Virus record (IMG/VR): IMGVR_UViG_3300030104_002696 | Span: 1 to 22,465 of that record | Strand: one strand, 5' to 3' | Length of the DNA stretch: 22,465 nt | From: a virus | In this document: positions 1 to 6,646 of the stretch, piece by piece | Layout of the letters: each line of letters begins with the position of its first letter | Numbering within the stretch: the stretch's first letter is position 1 | The notes under the pieces: model-generated | What the model saw: the letters and a program-made list of their open reading frames with translations, nothing else | Database searches by the model: none | What the model was told of the DNA's origin: nothing | Program-made: the position numbers and the translations under genes

Positions 1-1
1 G

Positions 2-742
2 GGTTTAACTGGAGCGCAGTTTAGGGCTGGTGCTGGTTTAGCTTTAGTTGATAATTTTATAAATGAAATATCTGGTGTAAGCAATGAGGCAAGAATTTCA
101 AAGGCTATGGCTAGATTTACTTCTGAGGTTCTGGGTGGTTTTTTAACTCCATTAAGAATGTTTGGAGATTTTATAGAACAAGATCAGCCATTTAGAACTG
201 CATTACCAGAAACACAAACATACGGAGATATTCCATCTGCTGTAGTAGAGCAGTTAAAAACCAGCATACCTAGTATTAGAGAAACTTTGCCAGAAGCAGA
301 ATCTCCAACAAGAGCAGCAGCACCTGGCAGACCAGAAACAGTAAAGCTACCTTTTACTGACATAGAGCTACCCGGCCCATTAACAAGACAATTAACTGGT
401 GTTACTGTTAGAGAACAAAAAAATCTTGCTGAAAAAGAATTAGACAGATTAGGATTTAAAAGAATAGACATATTGCCTTACACTGGAGATAGAACAGCAG
501 ATCAGATAATGGCTAAATACATGGGGCCATTGGTTGAGAATTTAATATCAAGACTAGTAGTAGCGCCAAAATATCAAAAATTAAATAATCCAGCTAAAGA
601 GTTAGTAATGCGTGAAGCTCTCAAAGAAATCAGAAAAGAAATAAAACCATTTGCACAAGCAGAAGACCCACAAAGATTTGCGCAAATACAATACAACAGA
701 TTAAGTAGAGCCGTAAGAAAGATAGTTGAAAGAGCAAAATAA
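2..742 (+). CDS. C-terminal part of a large, probably virion-associated phage protein (5' truncated)
   Basis: The reading frame is open from base 2 to the stop at 742 (246 residues visible). The first ATG inside the window, at 107, is unlikely to be the true start because the frame runs through it without a break and no ribosome binding site precedes it. The visible part begins with a Gly/Ala-rich stretch (GAQFRAGAGLALVDNFI), then a Pro/Glu-rich linker (residues ~70-120), and ends in a charged helical segment rich in Lys, Arg and Glu. No catalytic motif is visible. Its place just before a cassette at the end of the late genes, and its apparent membership of a longer protein, suggest an internal or tail-associated virion protein. 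That is inference; I do not recognise the family with certainty. Confidence 0.6.
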   Translation, partial: GLTGAQFRAGAGLALVDNFINEISGVSNEARISKAMARFTSEVLGGFLTPLRMFGDFIEQDQPFRTALPETQTYGDIPSAVVEQLKTSIPSIRETLPEAESPTRAAAPGRPETVKLPFTDIELPGPLTRQLTGVTVREQKNLAEKELDRLGFKRIDILPYTGDRTADQIMAKYMGPLVENLISRLVVAPKYQKLNNPAKELVMREALKEIRKEIKPFAQAEDPQRFAQIQYNRLSRAVRKIVERAK

Positions 743-791
743 CCCTATATGAACAGAGCAACACAAAGGCTCTCAGATTTAAAATAAACTA

Positions 792-1142
792 ATGAATGAA
801 GCCATAGAATTTATAAATCAGGTGGGCTTCCCAATAGCCAGTGCTTTAGGTTTAGGTATATTTATATGGAAACTAATAAACCGGATTATAGATGGCATGG
901 AACAAAAGATAGATGTGGTTGACGAAAAAGTAGATGCCAGTCTAAATGCTATGGAAGAAAGACTAAGCACCAAACTAGATGCTCAACATGGGATTATAGT
1001 GGCTCTCATAGACCGGGTACGCGCTCTCGATAATCAAACTATCAGACAAGATGTATTATTGAAGACATTACTTGGCGCACCAAACTTAATAGAAATTGAT
1101 AAAATAGCAAAGGCAGAACGTGAAGATCAGCGTAAAGATTAA
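792..1142 (+). CDS. Small membrane-anchored coiled-coil protein (holin-like or accessory protein)
   Basis: This 116-residue protein has one hydrophobic segment near the N-terminus (residues ~12-30, VGFPIASALGLGIFIWKLI) followed by a long amphipathic, highly charged region (~35-100) with heptad-like spacing, predicted to be a coiled coil. The VGFPIA motif before a single membrane helix resembles YvrJ-like and some small phage holin-like proteins, but this comparison is from memory. No clear Shine-Dalgarno precedes the ATG. Its 3' end overlaps the csgF-like gene by 23 bases, so it is probably co-translated with the curli-like cassette. Possible roles are a holin/spanin-type accessory or an inner-membrane partner of the curli pore. 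A better holin candidate lies beside the endolysin at 19071. Confidence 0.7.
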   Translation: MNEAIEFINQVGFPIASALGLGIFIWKLINRIIDGMEQKIDVVDEKVDASLNAMEERLSTKLDAQHGIIVALIDRVRALDNQTIRQDVLLKTLLGAPNLIEIDKIAKAEREDQRKD

Positions 1143-1566
1143 TTTATTGTTATTATTTGCAAGTAGTATTTATGCAGATACTTTGTCTTTTAAATTTAAG
1201 AACCCTAGTTTTTCTGGTGTAAACACTTCTTCACATTACTTAACAATCGACTCGCAAGAAGCAAGCAGAAAACAAGCAGTCAAAGATGAAATAGAGGCAT
1301 ACAAAGATGAATTAGCAAGAGATGCTTCAAATACTACGTTAGCCAGGTTTATAAGAAACTTGGAATCACGCATATATGCGCAATTATCAAGACAAATGGT
1401 AGAAGGTTTGTTTGGTGAGGATAAAAAAGAATCAGGGTCATTAACGCTAGAAGGCAATAAAATAGAATATGAAGTAATTGAAAATGAAACTATCACACTT
1501 ACTATTACTGATGAATCGGGCGGGACGACTACTATTACTGTTCCTATTGGTGATTTTACTTTCTAG
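1120..1566 (+). CDS. csgF: CsgF-like curli assembly protein
   Basis: The 148-residue product starts at a GTG inside the preceding gene. That start gives a clean Sec signal peptide (Lys-containing N-region, hydrophobic LLLLFASS, cleavage after SIYA). The mature N-terminus DTLSFKFKNPSFSG closely parallels the E. coli CsgF N-terminus GTMTFQFRNPNFGG, the segment that plugs into the CsgG barrel in curli machinery. The C-terminal half keeps the family pattern: a short helix ending in GLFG, then beta-strand stretches ending TTTITVPIGDFTF. A Lys/Glu-rich stretch around residues 45-80 differs from E. coli CsgF. In curli systems CsgF sits with CsgG at the outer membrane and couples secretion to nucleation. 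The csgG-like gene follows directly and overlaps it by 56 bases. Family assignment is strong; its role in a phage is not known. Confidence 0.9.
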   Translation: MKISVKINLLLLFASSIYADTLSFKFKNPSFSGVNTSSHYLTIDSQEASRKQAVKDEIEAYKDELARDASNTTLARFIRNLESRIYAQLSRQMVEGLFGEDKKESGSLTLEGNKIEYEVIENETITLTITDESGGTTTITVPIGDFTF

Positions 1567-2320
1567 TTGCGCATCAAAAAACCTTTTAGAAGGTAGCGGT
1601 ATACCCAATATTGTAATAAAAAAATCATCAATATTAGAGTTACAATCAGAAGAATTAAAGCATCTAAAACCAGCAAAACGTAAACCTGTCATAGCTATAT
1701 ATCCTAATAGTTTTATGGATCATACCGGGCAAAGAAAAAGTAATGGACAGTTCGCGTTATTTTCTACTGCTATTACCCAAGCTCCAGAAGCATATTTAAT
1801 TCGCGCACTCAAACACGCAGCAAATGGAGAATTTTTTAGAGTAACCGAAAGGGTAGGTTTAGATTCGCTGACAAAAGAACGCCAAATTATAAGAAGCACG
1901 CGCGAATCTTTTGAGGAAGAAACACAAGTAAAACCATTACTGTTTGCTGGACTTTTGATTCAAGGTGGTGTATTGAGTTATGATACAAGTACGAAAAGTG
2001 GTGGAAGTGGAGCTAGATGGCTTGGTATAGGTTCTTCTAAGCAATATGTAGAAAACCTGATGACCATAAGTTTGAGATTGGTTTCAGTATCCACAGGTGA
2101 AATATTGGTTGAGGTTCTTGTTACAAAAACAATACTCTCAGTCAGCTTATCGCAAGATATATTTAGATTTATTGATGAAGGAACTCAGCTAGTAGAGGTT
2201 GAGGGTGGTGTTACAGAAACCGAAAGTTCATCAATCGCCCTACAAAAAAGCATTGAGGAAGGTGTTTTACAAATAATTAAAATAGGTATTAAAAGAGGGT
2301 ATTGGGAGTATGGAGAATAA
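1511..2320 (+). CDS. csgG: CsgG-like outer-membrane secretion pore lipoprotein
   Basis: CsgG forms a nonameric outer-membrane beta-barrel that exports curli subunits. I chose the ATG at 1511 (269 residues) because it gives a compact lipoprotein signal: basic NRAGR, a Leu-rich core and the lipobox LSSC with Cys20. The frame is open further upstream (ATG 1484, TTG 1478). Hallmarks aligned by eye with E. coli CsgG: HTGQ then FSTAITQ (constriction loop), ERVGLDSLTKERQIIR, SGGSGARWLGIG, VSTGEILVEV, TKTIL, FRFID, and the C-terminal IKRGYWE. The loop between TGQ and FSTA is one residue longer than in E. coli and lacks the Tyr and Asn equivalents of Y51 and N55, while the Phe is kept. The first 56 bases overlap csgF in another frame, and the 3' end overlaps the curlin-like gene by 11 bases. 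Overall length is typical of the family. Confidence 0.93.
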   Translation: MNRAGRLLLLFLLVILLSSCASKNLLEGSGIPNIVIKKSSILELQSEELKHLKPAKRKPVIAIYPNSFMDHTGQRKSNGQFALFSTAITQAPEAYLIRALKHAANGEFFRVTERVGLDSLTKERQIIRSTRESFEEETQVKPLLFAGLLIQGGVLSYDTSTKSGGSGARWLGIGSSKQYVENLMTISLRLVSVSTGEILVEVLVTKTILSVSLSQDIFRFIDEGTQLVEVEGGVTETESSSIALQKSIEEGVLQIIKIGIKRGYWEYGE

Positions 2321-3041
2321 ATTTAATAAAATTACCGCAGTTGTTCTTTTAGCTTTGTTAGTTTTTGCCGTTGGAACAAATGCAGACGATAATGAAATCT
2401 TTGTATCGCAGGTCGGTGCGACGGCTTCTATAGATTTGGAGCAGCTAGGTTCTGGCAACATCATAGGTGGCTTGAACTCTGCACATGGCTCTATGACTGA
2501 GTTTGATTTAGATGGTGCGACCATGACATTAGATGTGAACCAAATAGGTAACAATAACAAGATGTTAGGTGATATTAATGCAGATAGCCTCACAGGTATA
2601 TTTGATTTTGATGGTGATACAAACTCGTACACTATTCAGGTTGATCCTGGTAACTCAAACTCGGCAGATAACGCAAATATAAATGTGGACGTGGATGGTT
2701 CAACCAACACCATGACACTGGATTTGGCAACCAACAGTTTAGCTAGTGGCGCAGATATAGACACGATTGTGCAAGGTAGTAGTAACACTGTTCACATTGA
2801 TTTAGATGTAGATTCAGGTACAAGTTATATAGACCTAGATGGTGACTCAAATACTGTTGACCACAATGCGGACGGCTACGCTGGCGTTTATTTCAAACTA
2901 GAACATGATGGATCAACAAGGAGTTTTGACATTGACCAACAATCTACACAAGACAATGATTGGCTTCGGGTCGTTAGTTCTGGTTCTGGTGGAAGCGTTT
3001 GCATTAACCAGTCAGACCAGGGTACTAGCACAAGCTGTTGA
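2310..3041 (+). CDS. Secreted curlin-like repeat protein (putative amyloid-type cargo)
   Basis: This 243-residue protein has a Sec signal peptide (MENKFNK, then AVVLLALLVFAVGTNA with cleavage before DDNE). The mature part is low in aromatic residues and rich in Asp, Asn, Gly, Ser and Thr. It has irregular repeats of the curlin type (Q-x-G-x-x-N), for example EQLGSGN, NQIGNNN, VQGSSN and DLDGDSN, alternating with short hydrophobic beta-like strands such as MTLDL and VHIDLDV. This resembles the beta-solenoid strand-turn repeats of CsgA/CsgB, but more degenerate and more acidic. Two Cys lie near the C-terminus. It starts inside the end of the CsgG-like gene, which suggests that it is the substrate of that pore. 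It could instead be a surface or virion adhesin; amyloid formation is untested. Confidence 0.8.
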   Translation: MENKFNKITAVVLLALLVFAVGTNADDNEIFVSQVGATASIDLEQLGSGNIIGGLNSAHGSMTEFDLDGATMTLDVNQIGNNNKMLGDINADSLTGIFDFDGDTNSYTIQVDPGNSNSADNANINVDVDGSTNTMTLDLATNSLASGADIDTIVQGSSNTVHIDLDVDSGTSYIDLDGDSNTVDHNADGYAGVYFKLEHDGSTRSFDIDQQSTQDNDWLRVVSSGSGGSVCINQSDQGTSTSC

Positions 3042-4062
3042 TATTGGAAGTATTACAGAACTGAAAGGTAACACCAGAGTCGTAAGAGATAAGCCATACG
3101 AAAGTGTTATTGATTTCTCACTCAACGCTATGGATCGCCTAGAAACAAGTAATGGCAGAATGGGCGTTATGTTTCGTGACGATACTACAATAAGACTTAC
3201 AGAGCATTCTAATGTCGTAATTGATAAGTTTGTATTCGATCCCAACCCCAGTAAGTCAAGTATGGCTTTGAACTTTGTAAAAGGCACAGGGCGTTTTATA
3301 TCTAGTAAAAAACCACGCATACCAAAAGAAAACATATCAATCAGAACAAACGCAGCTACCATAGGTATAAGAGGTACAGATTTCACAATTACAGTAAAAG
3401 AGTCAGGCGAAAGTTTAGTCATACTTTTACCAGATGAAAATGGAGACAGTTCTGGTGAAATAGTTGTTACAACAGCATTGGGCCAAGTAGTTTTAAATAA
3501 ACCCTATCAGGCTACAACAGTTTATAACCTAGAAACACCACCCACCAATCCAGTCATACTTGATCTTACTTTGGATATGATTGATAACTACTTGATTGTA
3601 AATCCACCGAAAGAAAGAGAACTCAATACAGATGACTCCAGAGCAAGCAACAACAATACAATACTTGATGTTGATTATCTTGAGTTTGATGAATTAGATC
3701 AAGATGCACTAGAGTCAGAGGATTTAGAATATACAGAGCTAGATATAGATTACCTTGCTACTAATTTTTTGGAAGATTTACTGGATGTCATACAAGAAGT
3801 AGATGAATTGCAAAAAGCTGACGCACAGCTATCTGAACAAGGATTGAAGGGTACAGCAGTTGGTTACGATAGCCAAACTCAAATATCTAGTTTTATAACA
3901 GACTCAGAAGTAAAACTTATAAGACAGGTAGAAGATAAGCTAGAAATAAAGGTATCAAAAGACGGCAGTTACGATATTCGTATAGATCAGGAGGGAAAAG
4001 TAAACGCTGTAAGCGTGAATGGTGGTACATCTTCAATCATCAATATCAAGCAAGGTAGTTAA
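2956..4062 (+). CDS. Exported FecR-domain protein of the curli-like cassette
   Basis: The frame is open from 2905, but the ATG at 2956 (368 residues) gives a proper signal peptide: MIGFGSLVLVLVEAFALTSQ with likely cleavage after LAQA27. A FecR domain follows (~30-150): ITELKGNTRVVRDK, LETSNGRMGVMFRDDTTIRL, FVKGTGRFISSK and ISIRTNAATIGIRGTDF are classic FecR-fold strands. Here the domain is exported, with no N-terminal anti-sigma segment, so a sigma-regulator role like that of E. coli FecR is unlikely. Residues ~225-290 are very acidic with repeated YLE/DELD/DLEYTELD elements, followed by a helical segment and a C-terminal beta-like stretch. The first 86 bases overlap the curlin-like gene in another frame. 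Such stand-alone FecR proteins are often envelope or surface-associated; the precise role here is unknown. Confidence 0.85.
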   Translation: MIGFGSLVLVLVEAFALTSQTRVLAQAVDIGSITELKGNTRVVRDKPYESVIDFSLNAMDRLETSNGRMGVMFRDDTTIRLTEHSNVVIDKFVFDPNPSKSSMALNFVKGTGRFISSKKPRIPKENISIRTNAATIGIRGTDFTITVKESGESLVILLPDENGDSSGEIVVTTALGQVVLNKPYQATTVYNLETPPTNPVILDLTLDMIDNYLIVNPPKERELNTDDSRASNNNTILDVDYLEFDELDQDALESEDLEYTELDIDYLATNFLEDLLDVIQEVDELQKADAQLSEQGLKGTAVGYDSQTQISSFITDSEVKLIRQVEDKLEIKVSKDGSYDIRIDQEGKVNAVSVNGGTSSIINIKQGS

Positions 4063-4292
4063 ATACGTTTACCATCTGGATCGCATTTATGTACCAATTC
4101 AAGCTCAAGATCAATATAGTGCTTGGCTTTGAGTAAATCTTGTACTCTATTATCTTTTTTCCGAGTTATGTATTTGAGAACATTACCCATGCAGTAAGAC
4201 AGATCATTTGCATATATATATTGGATTGGTTGTATGTCTTTCTTGTAATGCTCACCACCCATTTGACTTTGTGTTGCTAATTTTCTTCTCAT
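4059..4292 (-). CDS. DUF3310 family small phage protein
   Basis: The minus-strand product (77 residues from the ATG at 4292) shows the DUF3310 signature: GGEHYKKDIQPIQYI, then a GNVLKYITRKK block and DLLKAKHYIDLEL. This family is common among early phage genes and is sometimes described as related to nucleotide kinases, but no nucleotide-binding loop is visible here. The frame is open upstream to 4409; 4334 is another possible ATG, and neither has a good ribosome binding site. It is convergent with the FecR gene: the two stop codons share TTAA at 4059-4062 with no room for a terminator. At its 5' side it is divergent from the early operon. It is the only minus-strand gene in the left half of the window. 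Confidence 0.8.
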   Translation of the reverse strand: MRRKLATQSQMGGEHYKKDIQPIQYIYANDLSYCMGNVLKYITRKKDNRVQDLLKAKHYIDLELELVHKCDPDGKRI

Positions 4293-4305
4293 AAATTCTT
4301 TTACT

Positions 4306-4333
4306 TTGTTGTTGATGTGTGTTTTACTATACA
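4306..4333 (+). promoter_or_regulatory. Candidate sigma70-type promoter for the early operon
   Basis: TTGTTG (4306-4311) and TATACA (4328-4333) are 16 bases apart, upstream of the first plus-strand early gene and between divergent genes. The match is imperfect and the region is AT-rich, so the call is tentative. Confidence 0.3.
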
Positions 4334-4359
4334 TGAATCGTGCACAAATAGGTAAAATA

Positions 4360-4560
4360 ATGGAAGAAAAAGGGTATTCTGATTTTATCACAACCGCAGA
4401 GTTAGCCAAGAGATGGCGTAAGTCTCACAGAACTCTTGAAAATTGGAGAGTAGAAGGATATGGACCTAGTTACTCAAAAATTGGTGGTACTGTTTTGTAT
4501 AAAATCAGAGATATAGAAGATTTTGAGAAAGAATCTTCTATACAAAAAACAAAGAAATGA
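4360..4560 (+). CDS. Small helix-turn-helix DNA-binding protein (AlpA/excisionase-like)
   Basis: The ATG at 4360 was chosen because AGG lies seven bases upstream and the HTH begins just after it, giving 66 residues; the frame is open back to 4306. The sequence FITTAELAKRWRKSHRTLENW then VEGYGPSYSKIGGTVLYKIRDIEDF is a typical winged-helix/MerR-like (HTH_17) pattern, as in excisionases, AlpA-type activators and many small phage regulators. It opens the plus-strand early operon and overlaps the next gene in an ATGA arrangement. It could regulate the divergent region upstream. With no integrase in the window, a directionality role has no support. Confidence 0.8.
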   Translation: MEEKGYSDFITTAELAKRWRKSHRTLENWRVEGYGPSYSKIGGTVLYKIRDIEDFEKESSIQKTKK

Positions 4561-4946
4561 ACTCAAGAAACAAAGGCAGACGAGGCGAGAGAGAGGTTAT
4601 CGAGGTAATCAAGACTCTCACTGATATACAGTTGGAGGTTAATTACTCTCAAACGTATGGCGGTGGGCATGATTTATTGGGTGCTGAACCTTACGCGATT
4701 GAGGTAAAACGTAGGAAAACTATCACACAGGGCGATGTGCGCCAGTGGTGGGTGCAAACATGGGAGCAAGCGGATAAAGTTAGATTGATACCTTGCTTGT
4801 GGTACAGGGCAGATAGGCAACAGTGGCAAGTTGTCATACCACATTCCAGCAAACTTTTACCAGATGATGATTTTAACTGCACAGCAACAATAAACCCTGA
4901 GTTGTGGGCTAAGATTTACAAGGAACATAAAGATGGCACACAGTAG
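4557..4946 (+). CDS. Putative PD-(D/E)XK nuclease (Holliday-junction resolvase-like)
   Basis: This 129-residue protein begins with NKGRRGEREVIEVI, a basic loop and helix carrying the early Glu common to archaeal Hjc-like and phage resolvase-like nucleases. It then has GGGHDLL (Asp39) and AIEVKRRK (Glu49, Lys51), which complete an E...D...ExK active-site pattern. An aromatic-rich segment follows (QWWVQTW, LWYRADRQQWQVVIP). Family knowledge suggests an endonuclease acting on branched DNA. It overlaps the upstream HTH gene by 4 bases and the downstream nuclease gene by 14, within the recombination/replication operon. The nuclease fold is fairly secure; resolvase specificity is inferred. Confidence 0.75.
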   Translation: MNSRNKGRRGEREVIEVIKTLTDIQLEVNYSQTYGGGHDLLGAEPYAIEVKRRKTITQGDVRQWWVQTWEQADKVRLIPCLWYRADRQQWQVVIPHSSKLLPDDDFNCTATINPELWAKIYKEHKDGTQ

Positions 4947-5676
4947 ATTCTCACCATCTGCAGCGAAGCGTTGGATGGCTTGTCCGGGTTCAATACAATT
5001 AAGTGAGTCAATACCTTTTGTTATGGATACAACAATGCCGGCAGCCACAGGAACATTGGTTCACCACATGGTAGAGATGTTGTTAAAAGAAAGATTAGAG
5101 AATGTCACATTGAGTGACTATTGGCTAGATCGTGAAGAAGAAATAGATGGTTTCAATGTCAAAGTAAACAAGTCAATGATTGATTGCGCAGAAGTATACG
5201 TTGATTATGTAAAGAAAAGAAAAGAAGAATTAGAAGGCACTCTATTAATAGAAGAAAAGTTATACATAAATGAAATATCGCCTGATTGTTGGGGAACAGG
5301 AGATGCCACAATAATTGGCAAGAAATCAAATCGTATTGCTGTCATAGACCTAAAGTCAGGAAAGTTTCCGGTAGATGTAGAAAACAATCCACAGCTTATG
5401 ATTTATGGCTTGGGTGCACTAGCAAGATATGGGAACGACAGAACCACATTAGAGCTAACAATAGTACAACCAACCTCATATCACAGAGATGGCAAAATTC
5501 GCGCATGGGATATTACTGCGGATAGCTTAGTGGAGTGGGGTTTCGATATTCTAAAACCAGCAATAGATGCTTGTTTAGAAGAAAATCCAGAGTTCATACC
5601 TGGTAGGGAGCAATGCAGATTTTGCAGAGCAAAAGATATATGCGAAACATACAAAGAAAGTGAGGTAAAACAATGA
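4933..5676 (+). CDS. DUF2800/Cas4-RecB-like iron-sulfur exonuclease
   Basis: The 247-residue product has a complete PD-(D/E)XK RecB-family layout. Cys17 (MACPGS) and Cys228, Cys231 and Cys237 (CRFCRAKDIC) form the likely 4Fe-4S cluster binding set seen in Cas4/AddB-type nucleases. The motif with His44 (GTLVHH), then GTGDA (Asp124), VIDLKSGK (Asp139, Lys141) and QLMIYGL (Gln154, Tyr158) supply the metal-binding and catalytic residues. Phage DUF2800 proteins of this kind usually lie beside Sak4-type annealing/recombination genes, as here. The likely role is end-resection during recombination or degradation of host DNA. The start at 4933 lies inside the previous gene, and the next gene overlaps by 4 bases. 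Confidence 0.85.
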   Translation: MAHSRFSPSAAKRWMACPGSIQLSESIPFVMDTTMPAATGTLVHHMVEMLLKERLENVTLSDYWLDREEEIDGFNVKVNKSMIDCAEVYVDYVKKRKEELEGTLLIEEKLYINEISPDCWGTGDATIIGKKSNRIAVIDLKSGKFPVDVENNPQLMIYGLGALARYGNDRTTLELTIVQPTSYHRDGKIRAWDITADSLVEWGFDILKPAIDACLEENPEFIPGREQCRFCRAKDICETYKESEVKQ

Positions 5677-5927
5677 GTGACAAACTTGAGACATTTTCAT
5701 TTGAAGATGGGGTCGAACATAGACTAGACGATATTTCAGATGAAGGTAAATTGATATTTCAGAAATTATCAGTAATAAACAAAGCAATGCGTGATGTGCG
5801 AGCAAACACTGATTTTGAACTAGAGAAGTTATCAATTTTAAGTTCACATTACGCAAACAAACTAAAAGAAATAGTAAGCCAAGAAAAGGAGGTAAAACAA
5901 AATGAGCCTGAAAGCAATAAGAAGTAA
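5673..5927 (+). CDS. Small acidic helical phage protein (DUF6447-like)
   Basis: This 84-residue protein opens with a short beta-like segment (FSFEDGVEHRLDDISDEGK) followed by two predicted helices (residues ~25-75) and a charged tail. The layout resembles small phage proteins that I recall as DUF6447, with a beta-hairpin then a helical hairpin; this is from memory and not certain. No catalytic motif is visible. It sits between the nuclease and the RecA-like ATPase, overlapping the nuclease gene by 4 bases and the ATPase gene by 26, so it belongs to the same operon. It could be an accessory or structural factor for the recombination proteins. Confidence 0.7.
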   Translation: MSDKLETFSFEDGVEHRLDDISDEGKLIFQKLSVINKAMRDVRANTDFELEKLSILSSHYANKLKEIVSQEKEVKQNEPESNKK

Positions 5928-6645
5928 AACCAAGTTAAAACCACCCAAGTTAGTTCTCTATGGTGGTGCGGGTATTGGTAAGACATCGTTTGCAGCAAGT
6001 ATGAATAAACCCATTTTTGTATTGACAGAGGATGGTATGGGTAAAATCCAATGCGATCATTTTCCGGTATCGAAAGATTATGATTCATTTATTGATAACC
6101 TTAATTCATTACTTGAAGAAGATCACGAATACGCAACATTGTGTGTGGATTCTTTGGATTGGTTAGAACCTTTGGTTTGGGAAAAGGTTTGCAGTATTCA
6201 TGGCAAAAAATCGATTGAGGAATTTGGGTATGGTCGCGGCTATGTAGAAGCATTGAAACAATGGCGCGAATACATAGATGTTCTCAATCGTTTAAGAGAT
6301 GAAAAGAAAATGACGATTATCCAAATCGCACACAGTCAGATTAAGCGTTTTGAGTCACCTGAGATTGAAGCCTATGATCGCTATGAATTGAAACTGCACA
6401 GAAAAGCGAGTGACTTGATACTTGAGCACAGTGATTGTTGTTTCTTTGCTAACTTTAAACTTGGTAGCGTGAAGGTTAAAGGTAAAGGTGGACAAACAAC
6501 ATCAAAAGCGGTGCAAGGTGACAGAGTGCTTTACACACAAGAAAAGCCAGCGTTCTTGGCAAAAAACAGGTATGGATTGCCAGAAGAAATGAGTTTCGAT
6601 TGGCAAGAAATAAGATCAGCAATTATCGGCAAAAAAGGAGAGTGA
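5902..6645 (+). CDS. Sak4-type RecA-like recombination ATPase (AAA_24)
   Basis: This 247-residue protein contains a Walker A motif GGAGIGKTS (residues 21-29), a Walker B-like strand ATLCVDSLDWL (Asp83) and a QIAHSQ motif (141-146) typical of RecA-fold ATPases of the AAA_24/Sak4 group. Sak4 proteins promote single-strand annealing and strand invasion in phage recombination, often with an SSB-like partner. Here the next gene encodes exactly such a protein (DUF669 with an SSB-type tail). A strong Shine-Dalgarno (AAGGAGG, about 5886-5892) precedes the ATG within the end of the previous gene. The neighbouring nucleases suggest a complete phage recombination module. Confidence 0.87.
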   Translation: MSLKAIRSKTKLKPPKLVLYGGAGIGKTSFAASMNKPIFVLTEDGMGKIQCDHFPVSKDYDSFIDNLNSLLEEDHEYATLCVDSLDWLEPLVWEKVCSIHGKKSIEEFGYGRGYVEALKQWREYIDVLNRLRDEKKMTIIQIAHSQIKRFESPEIEAYDRYELKLHRKASDLILEHSDCCFFANFKLGSVKVKGKGGQTTSKAVQGDRVLYTQEKPAFLAKNRYGLPEEMSFDWQEIRSAIIGKKGE

Positions 6646-6646
6646 C

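Noticed and set aside
749-787. 12-codon ATG frame before the 116-residue gene
   Set aside because: Too short, no ribosome binding site and no overlap-based support.
4360-4560. HTH protein as an excisionase
   Set aside because: The fold fits, but without an integrase or attachment site the specific role is not supported.
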